Below, piece by piece: positions 45,123 to 54,009 of a stretch of 64,000 nucleotides of DNA; the first letter of the stretch is position 1, and each line of letters begins with the position of its first letter. The notes below the pieces were generated by a model. The model ran no database searches, had not been told where the DNA came from, and saw only the letters and a program-made list of their open reading frames with translations. Source of the stretch: Phycisphaeraceae bacterium (lineage in GTDB: Bacteria; Planctomycetota; Phycisphaerae; Phycisphaerales; Phycisphaeraceae); NCBI GenBank assembly GCA_028277745.1, contig JANQFR010000067.1, forward strand, positions 54,911-118,910, read 5' to 3'. A program made the translations under genes and the position numbers.

Positions 45123-45989
45123 TTGGCTGATCCCCAGACCTCGACCAAGCCCGCTGCCGGGTTGACGTGGAACGACGTCCTCGACACCGGTAAGAAAAAA
45201 GATGTTGCTGAGGGCCTCTGGGTCCCTTGCCCCGGTTGTGAGGCCATGCTCTTCCGCAAGGCCCTGGCTGAGAGCCTGTACGTCTGCCCCCAATGCCAGC
45301 ACCACGACCGCATCGGCGCCGACGAACGGGTCGAGCAACTCGTCGACCCCGGCAGCTTTGAGCCGATGTGGGACCAACTGGCGCCAAAGGATGCGCTGAA
45401 ATTCGTCGATCGTGTGCCCTACCGCGAACGCCTGGGGAAAGAGCAGAAGAAAACCGGCCACCCCGACGCCCTGCTCTGCGGGCGGGCGTTTATCAAGGGC
45501 CGGGGCGTGGTGCTGGCGGTCATGGACACCCGGTTCATGATGGGGTCGATGGGCAGCGTGGTGGGCGAAAAGATCACCCGGTGCATCGAGCTGGCCATCA
45601 CCGACGAACGCCCCTTCGTGCTCATCAACGCCTCCGGCGGCGCCCGGATGCAGGAGTCGGCCCTGTCGCTGGCGCAGATGGCCAAGACCTCCGCCGCCCT
45701 GGCCCGCCTCGACAACGCGGGGGGGTTGTTCATCTCGGTCCTGACCGACCCCACCACCGGCGGCGTCACCGCCTCCTTCGCCATGCTCGGCGACGTCATC
45801 TTCGCCGAGCCCAAGGCCCTGATCGGATTCGCCGGCCCGCGGGTCATCGCCAACACCGTGCGGGAAGAGCTGCCCGAGGGCTTCCAGCGATCCGAGTTCC
45901 TGTTGGAGAAGGGCTTCATCGACCGGGTGGTCCACCGTCACGACCTGCGGCGTGAGATCAGCCGGATGATCGACTACGCCGGGAAGTAA
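45123..45989 (+). CDS. accD: Acetyl-CoA carboxylase carboxyltransferase beta subunit
   Basis: 288 residues from a TTG with AGGAG 9 bases upstream. A zinc ribbon is present: CPGC (about 36-39) and CPQC (about 58-61). The carboxyltransferase fold shows GSMGSVVGEKITRCIELA, VLINASGGARMQESALSLAQMAKTSAAL and DPTTGGVTASFAMLGD, all AccD hallmarks. It gives malonyl-CoA with AccA, which is not encoded here. The gene stands alone and ends at a hairpin. Confidence 0.94.
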   Translation: MADPQTSTKPAAGLTWNDVLDTGKKKDVAEGLWVPCPGCEAMLFRKALAESLYVCPQCQHHDRIGADERVEQLVDPGSFEPMWDQLAPKDALKFVDRVPYRERLGKEQKKTGHPDALLCGRAFIKGRGVVLAVMDTRFMMGSMGSVVGEKITRCIELAITDERPFVLINASGGARMQESALSLAQMAKTSAALARLDNAGGLFISVLTDPTTGGVTASFAMLGDVIFAEPKALIGFAGPRVIANTVREELPEGFQRSEFLLEKGFIDRVVHRHDLRREISRMIDYAGK

Positions 45990-46024
45990 CCGCCGAATGG
46001 GGGAGCATTTTCGTCCCCGGCGGT
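45989..46024 (+). terminator. Hairpin terminator after accD
   Basis: ACCGCCG (45989-45995) pairs with CGGCGGT (46018-46024), with an inner GGGA/TCCC helix and a 9-base loop. TGTTT follows. The stem starts at the last base of the stop codon. Confidence 0.5.
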
Positions 46025-46145
46025 GTTTCAGTCGCCCGATCAAACCGCCGATAAATAAAATGTCTGAATGTCGCGTGGCCGGAGTTGGGGCCCGCCGCAT
46101 GGCCGGCTGTTGACCTGGATTCACGCTACTCCGGATACCACGCCT

Positions 46146-47354
46146 GTGACCGTTCGCCGCCTGTATCTATTGGTGTGGTGCCTGTCGGCGCTTTCCGCCG
46201 CCCCGCTCTGGGCGGGGCCGCCCGACCTGACCCGTTACGCCAGTCGGCATTACCTCATCCATACCGATCTGACCAAAGACGAGGTGAAGGTCTTTGGCAG
46301 ACATATGGACGCGATCTTCGAGCAGTACCGCCGACGGTTCGCCAGTTTTGAACGCCGCGGCGACGCCCGCATGCCGCTCTATCTCTTCCGGCAGCACCAG
46401 GACTACATCGACTTCCTGGACGATCACGGCATCAACGCCCGCAATTCGGGCGGCATGTTCTTCGTCCGCGAGCACCTTCAGGGTTTGGCGACCTGGACAC
46501 AGGGACGCACCCGCTCACAAACCTTCATCGTGCTCCAGCACGAAGGGTTTCACCAGTTCGCCTGGCGCCACCTCGGCGAAAACCTGCCGGTCTGGGTCAA
46601 CGAGGGGCTGGCCCAGTATTTCGAGGACGCCATCATCGTCGGCGACCGGATGAAAGTCGGCCTCGCCAACGCACGACGGATCGAACTGGTTCGGCATGCG
46701 ATCCGGAACGGGCGATGCCTCGACCTGGACGAACTCGTCAGCGTGACCGAGGAGGACTGGGGCCGAACCCTGAATCATGACCCCGAGCGGGCCGCGGTGC
46801 TGTACGCCCAGTCGTGGTCGATCGTCTATTACCTGGTCCACGGCGAAAACGGCCAGCAGCAGGACAATTTCGAGCAGTATCTGGCGATGATCAGCGGCCG
46901 GTACGACAACCAGCGCGCTTTCAAGGCGGCGTTTGGCGTAAGGCAACTCATGGGGCTTGAGGATCAATGGCGCGGCTTTGCGTTGTCCCACCAGCCCGAC
47001 CCGATCAACACAACCGCCTCCCGCCTGGAGTTCCTCGGCGTGGCCCTGCGCTTCCTCCAGGAACGGGGCGAACCGATGCCCGACAGCCTCGACCAGCTCC
47101 GGGAAAATCTCCAGGCCCGACGTTTCCGCGTCACGCGGTCTTCCCACGGCCTGACCCAGGAGGTTCACGCGTCTGACAATGACCTCTTCGGCTTCCCCCG
47201 CGGCAACGGCTCGACCGGGCGTTTCCTCCTGCTCGCCCCGATGCGGGACGACCTGCCGCCGCGCATCACCGCTCCGGGGCTCTCGCCCGAGCCGACGCTG
47301 GTCTGGTCGCGCGACCAGGAGGGGCAACTCGTCCAGGAAATCGCCTTCCGCTGA
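46146..47354 (+). CDS. Secreted DUF1570 / peptidase MA-like metallopeptidase
   Basis: 402 residues from a GTG at 46146, chosen because it gives a clear signal peptide (RRLYLLVWCLSALSAAPLWA); a longer ORF has no signal. The zincin motif HEGFH (His132, Glu133, His136) and ENLPVWVNEGLAQYFED with the third ligand Glu153 match gluzincins of the DUF1570/peptidase MA type common in Planctomycetota. RYASRHYLIHTDLTKDEV is the typical N-terminal domain. Substrate unknown. It follows accD by 156 bases. Confidence 0.8.
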   Translation: MTVRRLYLLVWCLSALSAAPLWAGPPDLTRYASRHYLIHTDLTKDEVKVFGRHMDAIFEQYRRRFASFERRGDARMPLYLFRQHQDYIDFLDDHGINARNSGGMFFVREHLQGLATWTQGRTRSQTFIVLQHEGFHQFAWRHLGENLPVWVNEGLAQYFEDAIIVGDRMKVGLANARRIELVRHAIRNGRCLDLDELVSVTEEDWGRTLNHDPERAAVLYAQSWSIVYYLVHGENGQQQDNFEQYLAMISGRYDNQRAFKAAFGVRQLMGLEDQWRGFALSHQPDPINTTASRLEFLGVALRFLQERGEPMPDSLDQLRENLQARRFRVTRSSHGLTQEVHASDNDLFGFPRGNGSTGRFLLLAPMRDDLPPRITAPGLSPEPTLVWSRDQEGQLVQEIAFR

Positions 47355-47467
47355 GCCCGCGTGCGTCGTCGGATAGAATCAAGTGAGAGCTCAACGCCAT
47401 GACGATCTCACTCCACGAAGCGGCGATGCGTTCGGGGCGCGGCCGACGGACGACCCGGGAGCTGCGT

Positions 47468-47995
47468 ATGAACACCGCGTCCGATCAAGGCGACCTCACC
47501 GCGGCCCTGCTCGACGCGGTTGAACTGTTTGAAGAGCTCCGCGTCCCGTACGCCCTGATCGGGGGCCTGGCCGCCATGGTCTACGGCCGGGCGCGGTACA
47601 CCGAGGACGTCGACTTCGTCGCCGCCGAGCATCACGAGTCGGCGCTCAAGGCCAACCCCGACGCGATGCGGCGTCATCACTTCGACCCGGCGTGCACCTA
47701 CAAGCTTTATCACGACCGCGGCGTCGAGATCGACCTCTGGAAAGATGCGCACGCGGACGCCATCGCCCGCCGCGCCGCCCGCCGCGAGATCGCGGGGCGG
47801 AAGGTCCGGGTCGCCCAGCTCCACGACCTGATCGCCATGAAGCTGCGGGCGCAACGCGTGCGCGACGACGGCGACATCGCCGAGATCGTCAAGCACCGCA
47901 CGATCGATGAATCCAAGCTGGCCGAGCGCGTCACCAAGCAGCAGCTCAATCGGTTCCGCCAGATCAAACGCCGGGCGCTGCGCGAAGCGTCATAG
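47468..47995 (+). CDS. Nucleotidyltransferase-fold protein (AbiEii/DUF6036-like)
   Basis: 175 residues from the ATG at 47468 (GGAG upstream); a start at 47399 would add 23 residues. IGGLAAMVYGRARYTEDVDFV (31-51) has the Gly-Gly and Asp47-x-Asp49 of minimal nucleotidyltransferases, and VAQLHDLIAMKLRAQRVRDDGDIAEI is the typical second part. AbiEii-like toxins and DUF6036 share this pattern. No AbiEi-like antitoxin is adjacent, so it may be a solitary or decayed member. The 3' end overlaps the convergent PIG-L gene by 6 bases. Confidence 0.72.
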   Translation: MNTASDQGDLTAALLDAVELFEELRVPYALIGGLAAMVYGRARYTEDVDFVAAEHHESALKANPDAMRRHHFDPACTYKLYHDRGVEIDLWKDAHADAIARRAARREIAGRKVRVAQLHDLIAMKLRAQRVRDDGDIAEIVKHRTIDESKLAERVTKQQLNRFRQIKRRALREAS

Positions 47996-48673
47996 CACCA
48001 ACCCATCAAGACCGGCCAGCCCGACCGGCTCACGCGTGAAGAACGGCTCGGCGTAGTCCACACCGATGCGGCTGCCGATGTACCCGTTCATCTGCTTCAG
48101 CCAATCCACGACCCGGCGGTTCTTTTCAGGGATGACGAACTGGGTTTCATACGCGTTGATCGCATCGATCTTCCGGTCCATCTGATCGCTGATGTCGAGG
48201 CAGAACGTCGGCTGGGCGACGTGGCGCAGGTGGGTACAGTAATAGTAAATCAGCCACTTCGGGTAGATCGGGTCGCCGGGGAGATCGGTTTTCGTCAGTT
48301 TCGCGTCGAACCGGGCGTCCTCGACGATCCGCGTGGTTGCGACGTGGTCGGGATGGGCGTCCTCGAAATAGGGCAGGAAGACGATCTGCGCCTGGTGCTC
48401 GCGGATCACCCCGGCGACCAGATGCCGGGCGGCGAGGTTGTGCTCGACCTCGCGGTTCTTGAGGCCGAGCAGCCGGCGGTTCACGCCCATGATCCCGGCG
48501 GCGGCGGTCCATTCTTTCTCACGCTGCTGAGGCGACCCATGCGGCGTGGGCTCGCCGTTGGTCATGTCCAGCAACAACACGTCGTGCCCCTGCTCCGCGA
48601 GGCGGATGATCGCCCCGCCCATGCCGAGCTCCTGGTCATCCGGGTGCGGACCGACAACGAGAATGTTGGCCAT
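47990..48673 (-). CDS. PIG-L (LmbE/BshB1-type) deacetylase
   Basis: 227 residues. Zn-binding HPDD (10-13) and AHPDH (about 106-110) are the LmbE family signatures, with the catalytic Asp as the second aspartate of HPDD. Such enzymes remove acetyl groups from N-acetylglucosaminyl compounds, including the bacillithiol precursor (BshB1). It follows a GT4 gene on the same strand (3 bases), which would fit BshA/BshB1, but the GT4 sequence does not look like BshA. The role is therefore open. Its stop overlaps the convergent nucleotidyltransferase gene. Confidence 0.8.
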   Translation of the reverse strand: MANILVVGPHPDDQELGMGGAIIRLAEQGHDVLLLDMTNGEPTPHGSPQQREKEWTAAAGIMGVNRRLLGLKNREVEHNLAARHLVAGVIREHQAQIVFLPYFEDAHPDHVATTRIVEDARFDAKLTKTDLPGDPIYPKWLIYYYCTHLRHVAQPTFCLDISDQMDRKIDAINAYETQFVIPEKNRRVVDWLKQMNGYIGSRIGVDYAEPFFTREPVGLAGLDGLVL

Positions 48674-48676
48674 GGC

Positions 48677-49813
48677 TTACCTTTTCGTTGAATCCTGAAG
48701 TAATCGGCGGTAAAGGGCTTCGATCTGATCGGTCATCTTACGCACGTCAAAGCGATCGCGCACGTGAGCTTGCCCCGCCTGAACCAAACGCTCACGCTCG
48801 CGCGGATGTTCCAGCATCCACACGATCGCATCGGCCAACGCCTGGGCGTTGCCGACCGGGGTGAGCTTGCCGGTTACGCCGTCGATACAGACCGAGGGGA
48901 TGCCGCCGACGTCGTAAGCCACGATCCCGCAGCCACACATCAACGCTTCGATCAGCGTTCGGCTCTGCCCTTCCTGATAGGAAGGCAGCACTTTCACGTC
49001 CACGCCCGCCAGCACCTGCGCAACCTCGTCGTGCGGCACGAGCCCCAGCAGCTTCACCCGGCCTGTCAGGCTCATATCGCGGATGCGTGCTTCGAGGTGC
49101 GCCCGACGCCAGCCATCGCCGATGAAGAGCATCGTGATCCCGGGAAAACGTTCGGCAAGACGCGGGAAGATATCGAGCAGGTCATCGTGTCCTTTGAGCG
49201 GGTCGAGCCGGGCGAGGTTGGCGATCACCGGCGGGCCGTCTCGGCCAGGCCGGGCGATCTCGAAACGCGACAGGTCCACCCCGCTGGGGATCACGGTGAA
49301 CCCGCCCGGCGGCCTGATCCGCTCGGCTTCGAACGCGTCGACCATCTCCGGCGTGATGGCGATGAGATGATGACAACGCCGGGCGGCCCAGCGTTCGAGG
49401 CGAACGTACAACGCATGGACGATGCGCGGCTGCCGATCGTGGAAGGGCAGGCCGTGGACGGTATGGACCACCGCCGGCACACGCTCTTTCCACGCGGCGG
49501 CTCGGCCGAGGATGCCGGCCTTGCTCGAATGCGTGTGCACGACGTCCGGTTCGATCTCACGGATCAACCGCCTCAAGGCGGCGCAGCACCGCCAGTCTTT
49601 CCATGGATGCACGGCCCGGACCAACTCGGGAACCTCGACCAGTTCGGCGCCGCTGGCCCTCGCTTCGTCGAGCAGCGAGCCCTCGGGGCCATAAATCGGT
49701 CCGTAGGCGAGGGTGACCTCGTGGCCGGCCTTCGATTGCGCGGCGCAGCTCATCACGGTGTTCTGCTGGGCCCCGCCGAGGATCAGGCGCGTGATGATAT
49801 GGAGGATTCTCAT
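48677..49813 (-). CDS. GT4 family glycosyltransferase
   Basis: 378 residues from the ATG at 49813, overlapping the truA stop (ATGA). GTB fold: N-terminal MRILHIITRLILGGAQQNTV with GGAQQ, DVVHTHSSKAGILGR, HLIAITPEMVDAF and the C-terminal PSYQEGQSRTLIEALMCGCGIVAYDVGG (the E-x7-E nucleotide-sugar motif). It transfers a sugar from a nucleotide donor. FIGDGWRRAHLEARIRD is typical of GT4. It is followed after 3 bases by the PIG-L deacetylase. Longer N-termini reach into truA and were rejected. Confidence 0.85.
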   Translation of the reverse strand: MRILHIITRLILGGAQQNTVMSCAAQSKAGHEVTLAYGPIYGPEGSLLDEARASGAELVEVPELVRAVHPWKDWRCCAALRRLIREIEPDVVHTHSSKAGILGRAAAWKERVPAVVHTVHGLPFHDRQPRIVHALYVRLERWAARRCHHLIAITPEMVDAFEAERIRPPGGFTVIPSGVDLSRFEIARPGRDGPPVIANLARLDPLKGHDDLLDIFPRLAERFPGITMLFIGDGWRRAHLEARIRDMSLTGRVKLLGLVPHDEVAQVLAGVDVKVLPSYQEGQSRTLIEALMCGCGIVAYDVGGIPSVCIDGVTGKLTPVGNAQALADAIVWMLEHPRERERLVQAGQAHVRDRFDVRKMTDQIEALYRRLLQDSTKR

Positions 49814-50586
49814 CGGTGCCTGATCCATTCGAGGCAGAGGCCCTGCGGCTGAAGCGTGGGCCCGGCGAGCCGACGGTCCTGGGTGGCGAGGATCTGGTCG
49901 ATGCACGACGGCTCGGACTTGCCGCGGCCGACCTCGACCAGCGTGCCGGCGATGATGCGGACCATGTTATACAGGAAGCCGTCGCCCTCGACGGCGATGG
50001 CGACGATCTCATCCTGCCGGGAGACGTCGCAGCGGTGGATGGTGCGTACGGTGTTGTCGCGCCCATGACTCGCGGCGGCCAGCCCGGCGACGTCGTGCCG
50101 GCCGACAAGGCGGGCCGCGGCGTCGTTCATCCGATCGAGGTCCAGGGGATGCCAGAAGTGATACGTGGTGCGGCGAAGCGCGAGCGGCTTGCGCTGCGCG
50201 TTGAAAACCAGGTAGCGGTACCGCTTGGTGACCGCATCGCCGATCGCGTCGAAATCCGGCCGGGTCGGCTCGATGTCGCGGACCTCCACGTCGTCCGGCA
50301 GCCGATCGTTGATCGCCTGGGGCCATCGCTCGAACGGGATTGCGGTGGGCTCGGCGTCGAAGTGACCGACCTGGCCCCGGGCGTGCACCCCCGCGTCCGT
50401 CCGGCTGGCGCCGACCAGGATGATCGGCTGGCGCAGGACACGCTGGAGAACATCTTCAACCACGCCCTGCACGGTGCGGAGCGGCTCGACCTGGGGCGGC
50501 TCCTGCTTCTGCCAGCCGTGGAAATCCGTGCCGTCGTACGCGATGGTCAGGCGGTGGCGTTGGGCTTCGGGGCGGCATTCAGGCAT
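49810..50586 (-). CDS. truA: tRNA pseudouridine(38-40) synthase TruA
   Basis: 258 residues. The catalytic Asp lies in GASRTDAGVHARGQVGHF. DGTDFHGWQKQ at the N-terminus and the late GDGFLYNMVRIIAGTLVEVGRGK match TruA. It isomerises uridines 38-40 in tRNA anticodon stems. The next gene overlaps its stop, so it is the first gene of a truA-GT4-PIG-L operon. A gap of 54 bases separates it from the AhbA/AhbB-like gene. Confidence 0.93.
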   Translation of the reverse strand: MPECRPEAQRHRLTIAYDGTDFHGWQKQEPPQVEPLRTVQGVVEDVLQRVLRQPIILVGASRTDAGVHARGQVGHFDAEPTAIPFERWPQAINDRLPDDVEVRDIEPTRPDFDAIGDAVTKRYRYLVFNAQRKPLALRRTTYHFWHPLDLDRMNDAAARLVGRHDVAGLAAASHGRDNTVRTIHRCDVSRQDEIVAIAVEGDGFLYNMVRIIAGTLVEVGRGKSEPSCIDQILATQDRRLAGPTLQPQGLCLEWIRHR

Positions 50587-50640
50587 CGTCAGAGTGTAAT
50601 ACGTCTGGCCTCACCCGCATGATGTGCGGCGGCTCCCGGT

Positions 50641-51780
50641 TCATGCCCGCATGCTGTCGGGGTCGATCCCCTCCCGGTCACACCAGTCCCGATACGCCAG
50701 GGGGCTGATCTCGCTGGGCTTGATCTCGCTGCGGCCGCCCCAGAAAACGCTGGTGTAGTTGATCGGGACGCCGGCTTCTTCGAGGTGCCGGTCGATGGCG
50801 GCCTTGTGGTCCAGGACGAGCTGCTTGTCGCTGCCGTGGGCGACGCCCATGATGTTGACGTGGTTGAACGCGGGGCCGCCCTCGCGCCAGTAGGCGTGGG
50901 TCATGATCATATGGCGGCCGACCTCGAGGCCGGCGTCCATCTGTCGGCCGTCGGGCACCGCCCAATGGAAGAGCGCGTTGTAACGGGTCAAGACGGTGCC
51001 GTCTTTGTGCCTCTTGACGTGCTCGAGAAAGGTGGAGAAGCGGCCGATCACGTGGCGTTTGTTGAGGTTCTCGGCGGTGGCGCAGAAGTCATCGAGCCCG
51101 ACGTTGATTTCAGCCGCTCGGTGGCGCCACAGGTCGGGCCCGAGCTCTTCCGGGGCGACGTCGCGTTTGAGGGCCATGAGCACGCGCCACTCATGATCGG
51201 TCAGGTCCACGACCGCGACATCGAGGACGCGCGCCGGCTCCGCGGTGCGGGCGCCGGGCTCCAGGCCACGCCGGCGGACGTGGCCGACGCCAAGGGCGAA
51301 CAGCTTTTTGGCGGGAAGGAGGACGTACTCGACGGCGCCGGTCTGCTGGCACAGGTAATCGCAATGTTTGGTCATCGCGTAGCCGACCGGCGTCTTGAGC
51401 GTGGTCCAGAGGCGGTAGGCCGAGCCGGGCGTCTCGGCGTCGGTGGAGCGGATGACGACATGTCCGGAGAACGGGTCGCGCTCAAACATGAAATCGAACG
51501 CGTCGTTGAGCTTGTCGGCGGGGACGCGCCACGCCACGAGCGCCCCGGGGGCCAGATTGGTGGCCATCAACGTCTGGCGGACCCGCCGGATCGTGCCGCC
51601 TTCGAGCATGGCACGGATGCGTTCGATCACGGTCGCCAGATCAACGCCGGCCCGGTCGGCGATGGCCTGGACCGGGTCGCGATGGAAACCCTGGACTTTG
51701 TCTTCAGAAACCCCGAGGATCGAAGCGTTGATGGGGTCGTCGACTTCGATGGGCACGGTGGGGCTGGTCATCTTGTTCAA
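50641..51780 (-). CDS. Lrp/AsnC-type protein resembling fused siroheme decarboxylase AhbA-AhbB
   Basis: 379 residues. Two repeats each join a winged-helix part (DPVQAIADRAGVDLATVIERIRAML at about 34-59; the second less clear, near 190-240) to a ferredoxin-like alpha/beta part. AhbA and AhbB are Lrp/AsnC-like proteins that remove two acetyl carboxylates from siroheme in the alternative heme pathway. The doubled arrangement fits a fusion. TIRRVRQTLMATNLAPGALVAWRVP is the typical first half; the second has RYNALFHWAVPD. DNA-binding regulator is the other option. The ATG at 51780 was used; a second ATG lies 3 codons later. Confidence 0.5.
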   Translation of the reverse strand: MNKMTSPTVPIEVDDPINASILGVSEDKVQGFHRDPVQAIADRAGVDLATVIERIRAMLEGGTIRRVRQTLMATNLAPGALVAWRVPADKLNDAFDFMFERDPFSGHVVIRSTDAETPGSAYRLWTTLKTPVGYAMTKHCDYLCQQTGAVEYVLLPAKKLFALGVGHVRRRGLEPGARTAEPARVLDVAVVDLTDHEWRVLMALKRDVAPEELGPDLWRHRAAEINVGLDDFCATAENLNKRHVIGRFSTFLEHVKRHKDGTVLTRYNALFHWAVPDGRQMDAGLEVGRHMIMTHAYWREGGPAFNHVNIMGVAHGSDKQLVLDHKAAIDRHLEEAGVPINYTSVFWGGRSEIKPSEISPLAYRDWCDREGIDPDSMRA

Positions 51781-51806
51781 GGATAGGACGGCGCGGAGCG
51801 GCCGGC

Positions 51807-52292
51807 TCAGTATTCAAATCCATTTTCACGGATATGGATGCGGGGCGCCCCGGTCTGGCGCCCCCCGCCGCGCACGAGGCCGACAAACAGGTCGTGGTCG
51901 CCCTCGACATCCATGTGACAGGCGAGCTCGCACTCGGTGTAGGCGAGGCAGTTGGCGAGGATCGGCAGGTTCGGGAGTTGGCCCGGGGTGAGCTCGAAAC
52001 CGAGGAACGGGTCTTCGCCCGGGTCGCTGGCTTCGGCGAATTTGCGGCTGAGCAGCTTGTCGTCATCCGCAAGCTGGCAGAGGGCAAACTGCCGGGACTC
52101 GCTGATCAACGGCATGATCGAGCGGCCCTTCGCCACCGCGACCACCACCATGGGCGGCTCGAAGCACGCCTGCTGCACCCAGCTGGCGAGCATGCCGCTG
52201 CGGCGGTCTTCGTGTTGTGCGGTCAGAACAAACACGCCCGACGGGATGGCGCCCAGGGCGGATCCGATTGATTGCTTAACGGCTTCATCCAT
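51807..52292 (-). CDS. Flavin reductase-domain protein
   Basis: 161 residues from the ATG at 52292 (MDEAVKQSIGSALGAIPSGVFVLT). The core SGVFVLTAQHEDRRSGMLASWVQQACFEPPMVVVAV is typical of FMN-dependent flavin reductase-like proteins, with PNLPILANCLAYTECELA near the C-terminus. It probably binds FMN; a partner oxygenase is not encoded nearby. The frame upstream of this ATG shows no family sequence. Divergent from the phosphatase gene across 124 bases. Confidence 0.85.
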   Translation of the reverse strand: MDEAVKQSIGSALGAIPSGVFVLTAQHEDRRSGMLASWVQQACFEPPMVVVAVAKGRSIMPLISESRQFALCQLADDDKLLSRKFAEASDPGEDPFLGFELTPGQLPNLPILANCLAYTECELACHMDVEGDHDLFVGLVRGGGRQTGAPRIHIRENGFEY

Positions 52293-52416
52293 GCGACGCG
52301 CGGACTCCAAACGACGACAGCCTCTTTCACCCGCCCCAAAGAGTACGAAGTTGCCGGACCCGACGCAATGCGTCGGCCCTTGGCCCACCCCGGCCGGCGC
52401 CCTACACTTCCCCTCC

Positions 52417-53067
52417 ATGCGGCGTTCCGCGGTTGTTTTTGATCTCGACGGCACCCTGGCCGACACCCTGGCCGACATCGCGGCGGCGGGCAATCATGCC
52501 CTTAACGCCCTCGGGCGGCCTCCCCGGCCGGTCGAGGACTACCGTCTGCTCGCCGGACAGGGGCTCCGCTCGCTCGTGGTCGAAGCCCTCGGCGACCCCG
52601 CCCCCGACGACCTGGTCGAGCGCGGCATGAACACATTTCTGACCTATTACGCCCGGCACCGCTTCGATCACACCAGGGCCTACGACGGGGTAACCGACCT
52701 GCTGGACGCGTTGAACGCCCGCGGCCTGAGGCTCGGCGTGCTCAGCAACAAACCGCACCACGAGACCCTCGCGGTAACGCAGGCGCTGCTGCCGCGACAT
52801 CGCTTCGACGCCGTGATCGGCCATCAGGACGACACCCCGCTCAAGCCCGACCCGACGTCCGCTCGTCAGCTCATGGCCTCACTCGGGGTGAGGCCGGAGG
52901 AATGCGTGTATGTGGGCGACACCAAGGTCGACATGCTGACCGGCCGATCGGCCGGGATGTTCACTATCGGCGTGACGTGGGGGTTCCGGGAGGAGCAGGA
53001 GCTGCGCCAGCACGGGGCCGAAGCGATCATCCACGAGCCGATGGACCTGCTTGAGCTGCTTCATTGA
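52417..53067 (+). CDS. HAD phosphatase, phosphoglycolate phosphatase-like
   Basis: 216 residues. HAD motif I FDLDGTLADT (8-17), motif II VLSNKP, motif III KPDPTSARQLM and motif IV YVGDTKVDML are all present. It most resembles Gph, which dephosphorylates 2-phosphoglycolate. MRRSAVVFDLDG fixes the ATG at 52417. The last 41 bases overlap the convergent YkgJ gene. Confidence 0.85.
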   Translation: MRRSAVVFDLDGTLADTLADIAAAGNHALNALGRPPRPVEDYRLLAGQGLRSLVVEALGDPAPDDLVERGMNTFLTYYARHRFDHTRAYDGVTDLLDALNARGLRLGVLSNKPHHETLAVTQALLPRHRFDAVIGHQDDTPLKPDPTSARQLMASLGVRPEECVYVGDTKVDMLTGRSAGMFTIGVTWGFREEQELRQHGAEAIIHEPMDLLELLH

Positions 53068-53536
53068 GCCCGACGATCCAGTCCATGTATCGGTACGGCA
53101 GGTGATGCGCGTCGTGAAGCCGACGCAACTCAGCGAGGTAGGTTTCGTAAAGGTCCTGCTGCCAGGCCTGGGTTCCTTGCTGGCAAAAAAAGATCCGGCA
53201 ACCGGTCGGACGGATCGCGTGGGTCGAGCACAAGCCGTCGATCTGGTAAGGGCAGGCGCCTGGGGTCTGAGCGTAAATCGGCAAGCGCAAGCCGTCGGTC
53301 CTTTCTTCGGTCGGCGGCAGATTGGCGCAGAACCACGTGATCTCCAGGCCGGTGACGTAAAGCCGATGCCCGTACTCGTCGAACTTGCAGCACTTCCCGC
53401 TCGCCCAACACGTCGGCCCTTTGGCGCGGATGTCGGCGTCGAGCCGGGCGTAGATGCCCCTCAGCGCCGCGTCGATCATCGGCCGGCCGGCGGCCTCCCG
53501 CCACAGGGACCAGATGTCGGTATTGCCCCCAGGCAT
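53027..53536 (-). CDS. YkgJ-family cysteine cluster protein
   Basis: 169 residues. Eight cysteines in the YkgJ (CxxxCxxC) pattern: CWASGKCC (43-50), GACPYQIDGLC and the GCRIFFC near 112-117. The family probably binds zinc or an iron-sulfur cluster; its function is unknown. Downstream of and in the same operon as another YkgJ gene (its ATG touches the previous stop, TGATG). The 3' end overlaps the phosphatase gene by 41 bases. The N-terminus (1-20) is divergent. Confidence 0.83.
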   Translation of the reverse strand: MPGGNTDIWSLWREAAGRPMIDAALRGIYARLDADIRAKGPTCWASGKCCKFDEYGHRLYVTGLEITWFCANLPPTEERTDGLRLPIYAQTPGACPYQIDGLCSTHAIRPTGCRIFFCQQGTQAWQQDLYETYLAELRRLHDAHHLPYRYMDWIVGLNEAAQAGPSARG

Positions 53537-53991
53537 CAGAGCGTGTCCGGATTGGAATCAAGAATGATGCGCACCTGATCGGCCGGGTAAAAGTCGCCGC
53601 CGTTTTTCATGCCGGGGCACGTCTTGGCGGATTCGTCCCAGTCGCGTCGGGACCGCAGGTTCTCCGGCCAGAAGGGCCAGGTCCGGCATTGCTGCGGACG
53701 AACCGGGTAAACGCTGCACAACGCCTTGCCGTCGCGGTCCCGCCGTAGAAAAACGCAGTCGTACCGCCCTTCGCGTTTGATCTCCCCGAGGGTCCATCGC
53801 CCGAACTGAAACCGTGCAAACCGGCGTCGGAACTCGTTCACCTCCAGCTTGAGATACGCCGCCATGGCCTGGGCCTCTTCCTCATCGAACCACACAAAGC
53901 CCGGCGGCCCCGTGCAGCAATTGCCGCATTGCGTACAGCGGAAGCTCAGCCCGTCCCTGAACCATTCATCCCGTTCGGTGTCGCGTGACAT
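53536..53991 (-). CDS. YkgJ-family cysteine cluster protein
   Basis: 151 residues. FRCTQCGNCCTG (18-29) opens the YkgJ/Fe-S cluster-like motif; DCVFLRRD...LCSVYPVRPQQCRTWPFWP, with the family ‘CRTWPF’ signature, and a late CPG follow. Probably a metal-binding protein. It is unlike its downstream neighbour in length and spacing, so the two are not recent duplicates. Upstream there is an 18-base gap to the HDAC-like gene. Confidence 0.87.
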   Translation of the reverse strand: MSRDTERDEWFRDGLSFRCTQCGNCCTGPPGFVWFDEEEAQAMAAYLKLEVNEFRRRFARFQFGRWTLGEIKREGRYDCVFLRRDRDGKALCSVYPVRPQQCRTWPFWPENLRSRRDWDESAKTCPGMKNGGDFYPADQVRIILDSNPDTL

Positions 53992-54009
53992 CTCGGTATT
54001 GTATGCGGC

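Noticed and set aside
48673..48677. Bacillithiol synthesis pair (BshA/BshB1)
   Set aside because: The PIG-L protein could be BshB1, but the GT4 protein lacks BshA-like wording, so the pathway was not called.
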